DNA from: an uncultured Candidatus Melainabacteria bacterium
Lineage (GTDB): Bacteria > Cyanobacteriota > Vampirovibrionia > Gastranaerophilales > Gastranaerophilaceae
Assembly: GCA_934754775.1 (NCBI GenBank)
Contig: CAKVIM010000008.1
Location: forward strand, 14,934-78,933
Direction: 5' to 3'
DNA: 64,000 bases
Of this stretch, positions 52,194-60,649 are shown piece by piece. The position numbers and the translations under genes were made by a program. Position 1 is the first letter of the stretch, and the number at the start of each line of letters is the position of its first letter. The notes under the pieces were generated by a model. It was not told the DNA's origin and ran no database searches. It was given only the letters and a program-made list of their open reading frames with translations.

Positions 52194-52953
52194 TTATGTG
52201 ACAGAAGCTATAAATTTGAAATCATACAATCTTAATGATGCAGACAAAATAATTGTTATGTATTCTAAAGAAAATGGCTTGATAAAAGGGGTTGCGAAGG
52301 GGATTAAAAAACCAAAAAGCAAACTCGGAGCAAGAATGGATTTGCTTGTAGCAAACACTCTTCAGCTTTTGAAGGGGCGTTCTATGGATACAATAGTTCA
52401 AGCTCAGACAGTAAATCATTTTAGAAAGACAAGAGAAGATTTTGATAAGCTGATGCTCTCTTCTTATATTTCAGAGGTTGTAATGAATTTTGGAGAAGGC
52501 TCTGAATCTGCTTCCAAAGAAATTTACGAGCTTTTGTATAAGGCATTGAATAGAATTTCTGATGCTGCTTCAAAAAAAGATATGCTGATAGCTGCAATTA
52601 AGTTCCAGCTTAAGATGCTCTTGATTATGGGATTTTGTGTAGAACTTGATAGCTGCCTATGCTGTAGGGAACAAGTTCTGGATGAAGATATGTATTTTTC
52701 TTCTGCAATGGGCGGTATTGTTTGCAAAGAGTGCAACGAACATTTGGGTGTTAAACTAAAAATGCACCATAAGATTAGAGATTTTTTGCAGGCAATGCTT
52801 CAGTTTGATTTTGAGTTCGAAAGCGATTATGATAAGAAGGCGAATGAAAAAGTTTGTCAGGTTTGTTTTGATTTGTTGGACGAATACATAAAAACTCATA
52901 CAAACAAACGCCAAAAATCTGCAAAAGTTATAAAAGAATTGGAATTGGTATGA
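52186..52953 (+). CDS. recO: DNA repair protein RecO
   Basis: A 255-residue RecO. The N-terminal OB fold begins VTEAINLKSYNLNDADKIIVMYSKENGLIKGVAKGIKKPKSKLGA, diagnostic of the family. The helical core carries the zinc knuckle CLCCREQVLDEDMYFSSAMGGIVCKEC (four cysteines, about 165-190). RecO loads RecA with RecR at gaps. It overlaps pilT by 8 bases upstream and the GatD gene by 4 bases downstream, so the three form one operon, without obvious functional connection. Confidence 0.93.
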   Translation: MNNYVTEAINLKSYNLNDADKIIVMYSKENGLIKGVAKGIKKPKSKLGARMDLLVANTLQLLKGRSMDTIVQAQTVNHFRKTREDFDKLMLSSYISEVVMNFGEGSESASKEIYELLYKALNRISDAASKKDMLIAAIKFQLKMLLIMGFCVELDSCLCCREQVLDEDMYFSSAMGGIVCKECNEHLGVKLKMHHKIRDFLQAMLQFDFEFESDYDKKANEKVCQVCFDLLDEYIKTHTNKRQKSAKVIKELELV

Positions 52954-53648
52954 TAAGAATAGCCCATCTTTATCCAAAATTGCTGAATATTTATGGTGAC
53001 GGCGGCAATATTTTAGCTTTGAAGAAACGTTGTGAATGGCGTGGAATTGATGTACGTGTTGATGAAATCAATGTTGGCGATGAAATCAGTGAACACGATA
53101 TTTATTTTATGGGTGGCGGACAAGATTTGCAGCAGATAGAGGTTTCTAAAGAACTTCAAAAACATAAAGAGTTTTTGACTGCAGAGCGTGACAGACTTGC
53201 CGTTTTTCTAGGAATTTGCGGCGGATATCAGCTGATGGGGCATTATTACCAACCGCATAATGGCGAAAAACTTCTTGGAATAAGTCTTATGGACGCTTAT
53301 ACAGTTGCCGGTGATAAGAGATTTATAGGAAATGTTACTGTAAAAACAGATTTAGTTGAGGTTCAAACTCTTGTGGGGTTTGAAAACCATAGTGGATTAA
53401 CTTATTTGCAAGGTGAAACGACTCCAATTGGTATGGTAGAAATTGGACATGGCAATAACGGCAAAGATAAGACTGAGGGTGGACGCTATAAAAATGTGTT
53501 CGGAACTTATATGCACGGTTCGTTCTTGCCAAAAAATCCGCAATTTACGGATTATCTGATAGAATTGGCTCTTGGTGCTAAACCTGAACCTCTTGATGAT
53601 ACGATAGAAAATTTAGCACATGATGCTTTAGTCGGAAAAAAATATTAA
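52950..53648 (+). CDS. gatD: Type 1 glutamine amidotransferase, GatD-like
   Basis: A 232-residue class I glutaminase of the CobB/CobQ-like kind. It starts IAHLYPKLLNIYGDGGNILALKKRCEWRGI, matching GatD of the MurT-GatD lipid II amidating complex. The nucleophile Cys lies in FLGICGGYQLMG (about 90) and the His in GTYMHGSFLPKNP. GatD supplies ammonia for amidating D-Glu of the peptidoglycan stem. MurT, normally adjacent, is not in the window, so the assignment rests on GatD sequence features. Its end overlaps uppS on the opposite strand by four bases. Confidence 0.8.
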   Translation: MIRIAHLYPKLLNIYGDGGNILALKKRCEWRGIDVRVDEINVGDEISEHDIYFMGGGQDLQQIEVSKELQKHKEFLTAERDRLAVFLGICGGYQLMGHYYQPHNGEKLLGISLMDAYTVAGDKRFIGNVTVKTDLVEVQTLVGFENHSGLTYLQGETTPIGMVEIGHGNNGKDKTEGGRYKNVFGTYMHGSFLPKNPQFTDYLIELALGAKPEPLDDTIENLAHDALVGKKY

Positions 53649-54352
53649 GCCCCAAATCGTCTGTTTCTGCGTTTGTATTCAAGCACGCATTTAGCGAGAG
53701 TTTCTTTGTTGAATTCTGGCCAGAATTCCGGTATAACGATGAATTCAGAGTATGCAATCTGCCAAAGCAAGTAATTTGATACTCTCATTTCTCCGCCCGT
53801 TCTGATTAATAGTTCAGGATCTGGAATATTTTTTGTATAAAGATGTCTTGCTATTGTTTCTTCTGTGATATCTTTTGTGTCACCTTCTGCAATCATTTCT
53901 TTTACAGCGTGTACAATTTCATCTCTTGCTCCGTAATTAAATGCGATTTGCAAATGAACTCCGGTATTATTTTTTGTTGTTTCGACAGAATTTTTTAGGA
54001 TTTCTTGAAGCTTCGAGCTAAGTTTTGTTGTATCGCCGATAAATGAGATTACAACATTGTTTTCGTGCATTTCTTTAAGCTCGTTTTTAAGCGTTTGACC
54101 TAATAAATCCATCAAGAAGTTAACTTCTTCAGGTTTTCTGTTCCAGTTTTCTGTGGAAAAAGCGTATACAGTAAGGTATTTGATTCCAAAATCATCGCAC
54201 GCTCTCATAGTTGCTTTTAGGGCGTCAACTCCTTTTTTATGTCCCAGTGCTGACGGCAAATTACGCTCTTTTGCCCAGCGTCTGTTTCCGTCCATAATTA
54301 CTGCAATGTGTTTTAGACCACATTCTTCAACAATCTTTTTTATATCTTCCAT
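53645..54352 (-). CDS. uppS: Isoprenyl transferase (undecaprenyl diphosphate synthase)
   Basis: A 235-residue cis-prenyltransferase. It has HIAVIMDGNRRWAKERNLPSALGHKKG with the Mg-binding Asp, YLTVYAFSTENWNRKPEEVNFLM, and DPELLIRTGGEMRVSNYLLWQIAYSEF at the dimer interface. It makes the lipid carrier for peptidoglycan and LPS. 'GNRRW' replaces the common 'GNGRW'; this variant is frequent in the family. It follows the M14 gene after 10 bases and ends the leftward M16-M14-uppS unit. Confidence 0.95.
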   Translation of the reverse strand: MEDIKKIVEECGLKHIAVIMDGNRRWAKERNLPSALGHKKGVDALKATMRACDDFGIKYLTVYAFSTENWNRKPEEVNFLMDLLGQTLKNELKEMHENNVVISFIGDTTKLSSKLQEILKNSVETTKNNTGVHLQIAFNYGARDEIVHAVKEMIAEGDTKDITEETIARHLYTKNIPDPELLIRTGGEMRVSNYLLWQIAYSEFIVIPEFWPEFNKETLAKCVLEYKRRNRRFGA

Positions 54353-54362
54353 TTTTGTATCC

Positions 54363-54971
54363 TTAATTATATTTCTCTAGCATTTTGAATATTTCAAAAA
54401 TCGGTTCTTCCAGTTCTCTTATATCAATTTCTTCATCTAATTCCAGTGTAATCGTAGGTATTTTTTTCTCAATTCCTGCCCAGGTGCCAAAGCTTCCCGG
54501 AGTTGGGTATCCTATAGAATCTTCGACCGGATAATCTATTATTGCCGAAATCTTTTCAGCTACGTCTTTAGCATCTCCGTCGTAATTCACAACCTTGTAT
54601 GGTGCATGAAGCGTTAAAATTAAGCTCGGCTTGAACTTTTCGACTGTCTCGATTACGAACTGTGTTTCAATTTCGCTTGCGGGTTTTGAACCGCCCCAGA
54701 AGTTATCTTTTTTTGTAAATTCCCAGTTTTTAGTCGGAAAATTTCTGTTTATGTCGACTCCATTTGAGTTAACTCTTGTTTTAAGAGCGACTCCGTCCGG
54801 ATTTACTGATGGAATAAACATAAGCTTTGTATTTTTTTTGAGTTCTAAATACTTTTTTATCAAATACTCGCCTTGCGGTTCATCACCGTGCATACAGCCT
54901 ATTACAAGCACAGAATTGTGCTCTCTGTTCATTATTAATTCAATCAAATTTCCGGCTGTAGTCTGTACCAT
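54363..54971 (-). CDS. M14-family zinc carboxypeptidase-like protein
   Basis: A 202-residue, single-domain M14 peptidase without a signal peptide. Zinc ligands appear in VIGCMHGDEPQGE (His and Glu), followed by NRNFP, the arginine motif. The third ligand is the His of LILTLHAPYK, and the catalytic Glu sits in ITLELDEE. The compact form resembles MpaA-type murein tripeptide amidases or succinylglutamate desuccinylase-like enzymes; recycling of cell-wall peptides is a reasonable inference given the nearby uppS and gatD. It lies between the M16 gene (12-base gap) and uppS. Confidence 0.8.
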   Translation of the reverse strand: MVQTTAGNLIELIMNREHNSVLVIGCMHGDEPQGEYLIKKYLELKKNTKLMFIPSVNPDGVALKTRVNSNGVDINRNFPTKNWEFTKKDNFWGGSKPASEIETQFVIETVEKFKPSLILTLHAPYKVVNYDGDAKDVAEKISAIIDYPVEDSIGYPTPGSFGTWAGIEKKIPTITLELDEEIDIRELEEPIFEIFKMLEKYN

Positions 54972-54983
54972 TTGGAAAACCCC

Positions 54984-56180
54984 TTATGGTTTAAGTATTG
55001 CAAGTACATAATCTTCTGTGAAGTATTTTCTTGCACATTCTTGAATTTGACTTGCAGTTACTTCTCTCACTTTTTGAATAACTTCTTGCTTGTAATCAAA
55101 AGGTCTACCCATAACAGAATAATAAGCCATCATATTTGCTTGCTGAGAGTTGGTTTCACAGATAAATTGCTGTTTCCCTATCCAGTTATTTTTAGCGTTA
55201 TGCAGCTCTTCTTCACTAACCGGAACATCTTTAATTTTCTGAATTTCTTCTTTGAATCCTGCAATAGAAGTTTCAATGTTAGAAGGTTCTGTTCCTATGT
55301 AGATACTGAATGCAGCTGATTTTGCGTGTATTTCGTAAGCTGTTCTAACGGTGTACGCTAAACCCTTTTTCTCTCTTAGTTCAAGGAATAATCTTGAACT
55401 CAAGCCGCTAGCACCGAGGATTATGTTAAGTAGCATCATTACGGGATAATCTTCACTTCCGATTGTTGGAACAATCCAACCTTGAAGAATTTGTGCTTGG
55501 TTTGCGTCGTTTTGGATAAGTTCAACGCATTCTTGCTTAAGTGTTGCAGGCGGTTCTATTGAAGAAGTGTTCTCAATCGAAGGTGCAATATCTCCTAAAT
55601 ATTTTTCTAAGATGGAGTCATCGGCTTCACCTACAAGAGCAAGCGTTTTTGTAGATTTTGTCAAAATTTCATTGTAGGCACTTATAACATCTTCTTTTTT
55701 TACGTTGTCGATTTCTTCCAAAATCTTGGTGTAGCTGTGACCGTAATAGTGGTCTTTGTAAATCGTTTTTGTGAACAAATCAGAAATTTTAACTCTTGCG
55801 GAATCAAGTTCTGCAACAAGTTCGCCCTTCATTTTTTCACGTTCTTTTTCGAATTCTTCAAACGTAGAATTCTTGATAATGTCGCTCATAATTGATAAAG
55901 CGAGCTCAAAATCTTCGTTAAGGCAGATGAAGCGAAATCTTAAGTAATCTGATTTCATTTCTGTGTACAATTCGATAGCGTTCTCATCCAGAATTGATGA
56001 TAGCTCTTCTGAATTGTATTTCTTTGTGCCTTTCAAGAGTAATCTGTTCATCAATGAATATTGGCCTGCGTATTTTTCAGGCTGAGCAATCGATAAATTC
56101 AGTGTTAATGCGACTCTTGGAGTATTCTTATTTTGCTTAATGCAAGCTCTAATCTTATTTTTTAAAACAACTTCTTTCAT
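54984..56180 (-). CDS. M16-family peptidase homologue lacking the catalytic zinc motif
   Basis: A 398-residue M16B-type protein. The fold is recognisable by LLLKGTKKYNSEELSSILDENAIELYTEM, ELVAELDSARVKISDLF and, in the second half, LNIILGASGLSSRLFLELREKKGLAYTVRT with its Arg/Tyr substrate-binding pair. The HxxEH zinc site expected before 'kGT' reads GQYSLMNRLL, so it cannot bind zinc in the usual way. It should be the non-catalytic partner of a heterodimer, but no active partner is adjacent. TTTAAT on the minus strand ends 6 bases before the start and may give a leaderless mRNA. Confidence 0.85.
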   Translation of the reverse strand: MKEVVLKNKIRACIKQNKNTPRVALTLNLSIAQPEKYAGQYSLMNRLLLKGTKKYNSEELSSILDENAIELYTEMKSDYLRFRFICLNEDFELALSIMSDIIKNSTFEEFEKEREKMKGELVAELDSARVKISDLFTKTIYKDHYYGHSYTKILEEIDNVKKEDVISAYNEILTKSTKTLALVGEADDSILEKYLGDIAPSIENTSSIEPPATLKQECVELIQNDANQAQILQGWIVPTIGSEDYPVMMLLNIILGASGLSSRLFLELREKKGLAYTVRTAYEIHAKSAAFSIYIGTEPSNIETSIAGFKEEIQKIKDVPVSEEELHNAKNNWIGKQQFICETNSQQANMMAYYSVMGRPFDYKQEVIQKVREVTASQIQECARKYFTEDYVLAILKP

Positions 56181-56288
56181 ACCCTAATTAAACACAAAAA
56201 TGAGCTAAATGTAAATAGTAATTGGAAAAGGTTGCAAATTGTAAAAATATATATAAAAAAAGGCATGTTCATGTTAGTATAATCAGTG

Positions 56289-58778
56289 ATGAGAATTATA
56301 GAAGTAAGAGATGGTTTTATAAAATTTGAAGCAGACAAGAATACTTGCCTGTCGTCTTTTGTCCAAATACAAGGACTTGAAAAATGTTATGTGGCACAGG
56401 TTTTGCAAATCAAACGTGCTGCTGGAATTGCGGTTGCATATGCAAAAATTTTGTTCTTGTTTGACGGTAGTGGCTTGCAAAGCTATGACAAGACTATGCC
56501 ATCTAAGGATGCTGAAATAAAAGAATTCACATTTGATATTTTGAAAAATTCAATCAAGGTTTGTAACCCTATTATTGCGGGTAAAACCCTTGGACAAGAT
56601 ATTAATATAACGGTTGATGAATCAGCTTTTGACAGAAAAATGCTTATAAGTGTTGATGACGCAAATCAGAATAATTTGCTGATAAGAAATTTTGCAAAAC
56701 AATTCGAGCATTTGGGACGAAAATTTGTTGTAATTGACACATTGGGTGTTGTAAAAGCCAGAAAATTTGTTGCAGGAGTTGACTTTAAACTTCCTCTTGA
56801 TACAGACTCTTTGAACTTTATGTACGAAGATTGCTTGAATGATGCGACAGCAGATAGCAAATCTTTGATAGTTGAAATTTTTAAAGATTTGGCTGAATAT
56901 TCAAAGACGGTTCCTTTTGTGCCGTTTGAAGCTCTAAAATCAATTGTTGATGAAATGGTTGATAAATCCCATGTATTCAAGCTTTTAGTGCTTAAAAATA
57001 AACTGGCGAAGTTTGACAGATTGGGATATTTTGCAAAGTCAGAGGCAGAAGTTGCCGCTATAAACAAGGTCTTGAATTCAAAATGTGTAATAATTGACTT
57101 GTCTAAATTGGATGCGGCGTTCCAAAATAGATATTTAACTTATATATACGAAAAATTGAACGAATTAGATAATACTCAAGTATTTTTGGAACTTTCTAAT
57201 GTTATTAATAAGAAAAACATTCAAAATGTGTTGTTGAATGATAATGTGCCAACGACAATTGTTACTCATTCAAGATTTAAGTATTTGAATGATATCAAAA
57301 ACGTTTTTGACAATTTTATTGTAACGCCATCAATGGCCAATAATTCAATATTTGATATCTTTACAACTTTCCTTTCTGCGATGGAAAGAAATACTTTCTT
57401 GCTCGCAGGAGAGGCTGTAAACTATATTCCTTTGGTTTCAAAACTTCAACCGATTGATGAAGTAGAGGACTTGGATTCAGGCTTAGAGGATTTGCCTGTA
57501 AAAGAGGTAACAGAAGGGGATGAAGTTAAGGAAGTAGCTTCACAAGAAGAAACTGGAATCTCAACAGAAGAGCCGATAAGTATGGAAATTAAGGTTCCGG
57601 AAGTTGAAGTTTCAGAAGCAGCTCCTAAGAATATTTTCTCTGATGAGCCAGAAGAAGTTCAAACTGAGGAAGAACCCGATAGTTTGGTTGAAGATGTATC
57701 TGAAGAGGATTTAGAGTTCACACCTCAAGAGGAAGAAGAAATCCCTTTAACAGAAGCGTTTGAAACAGAAGTTCATCCGTCTGTAGTAATTGAGGATTAT
57801 GTCCCTCAAGAACAGCCGGAAGCAGTTGAATTAATTCAAGATGAGCAAGTTGAAGATAGTTTGATGGAAGAAATTTCAGAAGAAGAAATTATTCCGCAGG
57901 ATGGGCCGGAAGAATTGGCACCTATTGAACAAGAAGGATTAACGGAATTTGAGGAAGAAGATGTTGAATCTATTGAGGAAATTTCTGATGTTCCAGTAGA
58001 AGAACCTGAAATTCTTGAAGATGCAGAAACAATCGACGACTCTGAAACAATTGAAATTTCTGACGATTTGGATTTAGATTTGTCTGAAGGTATTGAAGAA
58101 TTGCCGGAACAAGATGATATGGAACTTCCGCAAGAGCCTGTAGAAGAACAGCCGATTGAGGATGAGCCTGCACAAATGGATGTAATTCCTGTATCTGCTG
58201 ATGATAATGCTGATTTCGAAGAAATTGTGGAATTGAATCCGGACGAGATTGATGACAATGATATTGTTGTTGATATGGCAGAAGAAGAACCTTTAGCGGA
58301 CAATCTTGATGAACAAATCGTTAAAGATGTTGATAAAGTATTTACGACAAGAAAAGAAGATAATATTTCTGATTCTGATTTGGATTTCATTGATGAATTA
58401 AATAGCGAACCGGAAGAGGAACTTGAAGAATATAGTGGTAATTCTGAATTAGAAGAACTTGCAGAAGCTGATGACGGAATATTGGAAGAGCTTCCGCAAG
58501 AAGCTCCTTTGGAAGAAATTAATGAAGAGCAAGAAATCTTAGAAACAAAGAATTCTTCAACTCCTATCGTACCTGTATATGATGCTGATATCCCGCAAGA
58601 GGATATGGTTATGAGTGATGAAATTCAACAAGGTGACTCTGTATATCACACAAAATATGGGAATGGTGTCGTTGAAAAGATGATTAAATATGGAAACAAG
58701 ACTTTGTTTTCAATAAACTTTGATAATATCGGAAGAAGATTGCTTGACCCTACTTTGACAGAGATTAAGAAAAGTTAA
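56289..58778 (+). CDS. Large protein with acidic linker and C-terminal UvrD/PcrA-tudor-like domain
   Basis: An 829-residue protein. Residues 1-385 are globular. A strand-rich start (RIIEVRDGFIKFEADK) and a mixed alpha/beta part (e.g. KFVVIDTLGVVKA, KCVIIDLSKLD, THSRFKYLNDI) recall HerA/VirB4-like ATPase folds, but I see no Walker A motif. Residues about 390-760 are extremely Glu/Asp-rich and likely disordered. The C-terminus, GDSVYHTKYGNGVVEKMIKYGNKTLFSINFDN, matches the tudor-like end of UvrD/PcrA helicases, which contacts RNA polymerase. The ATG at 56289 lies 5 bases after a perfect TATAAT (56278-56283); the GTG at 56286 is the alternative. The role is unknown. Confidence 0.65.
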   Translation: MRIIEVRDGFIKFEADKNTCLSSFVQIQGLEKCYVAQVLQIKRAAGIAVAYAKILFLFDGSGLQSYDKTMPSKDAEIKEFTFDILKNSIKVCNPIIAGKTLGQDINITVDESAFDRKMLISVDDANQNNLLIRNFAKQFEHLGRKFVVIDTLGVVKARKFVAGVDFKLPLDTDSLNFMYEDCLNDATADSKSLIVEIFKDLAEYSKTVPFVPFEALKSIVDEMVDKSHVFKLLVLKNKLAKFDRLGYFAKSEAEVAAINKVLNSKCVIIDLSKLDAAFQNRYLTYIYEKLNELDNTQVFLELSNVINKKNIQNVLLNDNVPTTIVTHSRFKYLNDIKNVFDNFIVTPSMANNSIFDIFTTFLSAMERNTFLLAGEAVNYIPLVSKLQPIDEVEDLDSGLEDLPVKEVTEGDEVKEVASQEETGISTEEPISMEIKVPEVEVSEAAPKNIFSDEPEEVQTEEEPDSLVEDVSEEDLEFTPQEEEEIPLTEAFETEVHPSVVIEDYVPQEQPEAVELIQDEQVEDSLMEEISEEEIIPQDGPEELAPIEQEGLTEFEEEDVESIEEISDVPVEEPEILEDAETIDDSETIEISDDLDLDLSEGIEELPEQDDMELPQEPVEEQPIEDEPAQMDVIPVSADDNADFEEIVELNPDEIDDNDIVVDMAEEEPLADNLDEQIVKDVDKVFTTRKEDNISDSDLDFIDELNSEPEEELEEYSGNSELEELAEADDGILEELPQEAPLEEINEEQEILETKNSSTPIVPVYDADIPQEDMVMSDEIQQGDSVYHTKYGNGVVEKMIKYGNKTLFSINFDNIGRRLLDPTLTEIKKS

Positions 58779-58785
58779 AAAGAGC

Positions 58786-58814
58786 TTTACAAATTACTTC
58801 TTTATTATTACAAT
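58786..58814 (+). promoter_or_regulatory. Promoter of rpsT
   Basis: TTTACA (58786-58791), exactly 17 bases, then TACAAT (58809-58814). This leaves an 80-base leader before the S20 start, which could host S20 autoregulation, though no specific structure was identified. Confidence 0.65.
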
Positions 58815-58899
58815 GATTATACTCACTATCCTCAAGTGAACGACGGGTGGTTGGACGTCATTAAGCCAATTGCTTGTCAGATAGGAAAGGAAATATACA

Positions 58900-59166
58900 A
58901 TGGCAAACATTAAGTCAGCAAAAAAAAGAGTTCTAATTGCAGAAGCAAACAGACAAAAGAACGTAGCTTTTAAATCATCAATCAAGACTGCACTAAAGAA
59001 AGCTTTAGAATTAGCAGCAGGTGAAGATAAAGAAGCTTTGAATTCTGCTATCTCAAGAGTTTACCAACTTTGCGATAAGGCTGTTTCAAAAGGTATTTTG
59101 CACAAAAATACAGCTGCAAGAAAGAAATCAAGACTTGTTCTTGCTGTTAAAAAATTAGCTAAGTAA
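58900..59166 (+). CDS. rpsT: 30S ribosomal protein S20
   Basis: An 88-residue S20: ANIKSAKKRVLIAEANRQKNVAFKSSIKTALKKAL, then DKAVSKGILHKNTAARKKSRL, both family signatures. It is a very basic, all-helical primary binder of 16S rRNA. It stands alone, with a clear promoter, Shine-Dalgarno (GGAAAGGA) and a long terminator. Confidence 0.97.
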   Translation: MANIKSAKKRVLIAEANRQKNVAFKSSIKTALKKALELAAGEDKEALNSAISRVYQLCDKAVSKGILHKNTAARKKSRLVLAVKKLAK

Positions 59167-59183
59167 TTAGTTTTTTTAATTTA

Positions 59184-59224
59184 ACGAAAGTCGGCAGGGT
59201 AAACACCCTGCCGACTTTCGTTTG
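59184..59224. terminator. Terminator between rpsT and the convergent radical SAM gene
   Basis: A 16-bp stem, ACGAAAGTCGGCAGGG pairing with CCCTGCCGACTTTCGT, loop TAAACA. A T-run on the plus-strand side and a T-rich minus-strand side mean it can serve both genes. Confidence 0.9.
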
Positions 59225-59227
59225 TAC

Positions 59228-60649
59228 CTACTTTTTCTTTAACAAGCTTATTCCTGCCATAAAATAATTCTTTAATTCTGTAAATGTTCTTAAAGATAAA
59301 ATTGTTTTTATTATGAACATTGGTCTTAAGTAGAACCGTTTGACGGCTTGCTTGTGCAGCTCAAAAATTCTTTCTTTGCTTAGCTTATGAGCCCTTACAA
59401 CAGGTTCATAGTATGCCCTATGGAAATCGAGATTCCCGTCAACAAGCCTGTTTGCGATTGCGTAATCAAAATACCTTGTACCAGGAAGCGGAGTTGCTGT
59501 GTAGAAGCTTATGAAGTTGCTGTCGAGCTCTATTGCAAATTTGATTGTTTCTTCGACAGTTTCCTCGGTTTCCCACGGCAGACCTATTACAAAATAGTTG
59601 TAGATTTTGATTTTGTGTTTTTTTAGAACCTTTACTGTGTTGCGAATTTGGTCTAAGTTTATTCGTTTTCCTATTTTATCCAAAACCTCTTGTGAGCCGC
59701 TTTCTACTCCTATACTTACGAGTCTGCAGCCGGATTTGTACATTATAGAAGCGAGCTCGTCATCCATTGTATCGGCTCTCGTGTTTGATGACCAAGTTAT
59801 TTTGAGTCCGCTTTCAATTATTTTTTTACATAAATCTATCGCCCAATCTCGGTTGAGGTTGAAAATATCTGACCAGAAAACGAAGTTACGAATGTTGTAT
59901 TTATCGACGCATTCTTTAATTTCACCTATTATATTTTCGCTGGAACGTACTCTGACTTTTGCTCCGGAAACCGGTGTTGCCAGACAGAAAAAACAGTGGT
60001 ATGGACAGCCACGAGCAACTTTTATTACTGCTTGAACCTTGCCGTTGTCGGGTCTGGTGTAAATTGAGTTGTCTACAAGATGTCGTGCCGGGTAAGGAAG
60101 CTCGTCTAGGTTTTCGTTAAAAGCTCTAGGGTCCGTTTTTATGGGTTGAAAATTTTCACGGAAGCAGATTCCGTTAATTTCTTCATTTGGAACACCATCC
60201 AGAATATCTTTGAGGGTTAATTCAGGCTCGCCGATTATGATGTAGTCAATAAAATTGTTTTCATAAATACAATTTGTGTTATAGGTGAGAAATGGTGCTC
60301 CTTTTACTATTGTGCATAAAGCAGGATCTTTCTCTTTTGCAAACTTTATTGCATCCATATCTGATATAAAGGTTGGAGTTGCAATATTGGCAACAAGATA
60401 ATTCGGGGCGAATTCGTCTAAGTCTTTTTCGTAATTTCCGCCTTGACTGTAATCTCTAATCATAGCTTCATAGCCGCAGCTTTCTGCAATTGATGCTAAG
60501 TACATCAAATCGGTAGGTGGAAGCGGAGGGATAACCAATAGTTCTTCTGTAGGCTGCTGGCACCTGTCTTCTCTGTTAATTACAGGAGAAGGCGGGTATA
60601 TAAATAAAACCCGCCCCTTCTTTAGATTATTAGACTCTGTGTTATGCAA
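59228..60649 (-). CDS. B12-binding-domain radical SAM protein
   Basis: A 473-residue protein. The N-terminal cobalamin-binding-like domain (about 10-150) has LFIYPPSP and the PNYLVANIATPTF strand, without the DxHxxG His, as is usual in this class. The radical SAM core carries Cys215, Cys219 and Cys222 in ARGCPYHCFFC, then GVESGSQEVLDKIGKR. The C-terminal helical part is basic. Relatives include BchE-like cyclases, methyltransferases and hopanoid methylases; the substrate is unknown. The start is TTG at 60649 (AAAGGAT about 11 bases upstream), overlapping the MFS stop by 8 bases, because no nearby ATG keeps the B12 domain intact. Confidence 0.83.
   Translation of the reverse strand: MHNTESNNLKKGRVLFIYPPSPVINREDRCQQPTEELLVIPPLPPTDLMYLASIAESCGYEAMIRDYSQGGNYEKDLDEFAPNYLVANIATPTFISDMDAIKFAKEKDPALCTIVKGAPFLTYNTNCIYENNFIDYIIIGEPELTLKDILDGVPNEEINGICFRENFQPIKTDPRAFNENLDELPYPARHLVDNSIYTRPDNGKVQAVIKVARGCPYHCFFCLATPVSGAKVRVRSSENIIGEIKECVDKYNIRNFVFWSDIFNLNRDWAIDLCKKIIESGLKITWSSNTRADTMDDELASIMYKSGCRLVSIGVESGSQEVLDKIGKRINLDQIRNTVKVLKKHKIKIYNYFVIGLPWETEETVEETIKFAIELDSNFISFYTATPLPGTRYFDYAIANRLVDGNLDFHRAYYEPVVRAHKLSKERIFELHKQAVKRFYLRPMFIIKTILSLRTFTELKNYFMAGISLLKKK

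Noticed and set aside
57836..58390. 184-codon Ser-rich open frame on the minus strand
   Set aside because: It is the antisense of the Glu/Asp-rich linker of the 56289 gene; the Ser/Thr composition is the expected reverse-complement artefact, and there is no ribosome site.
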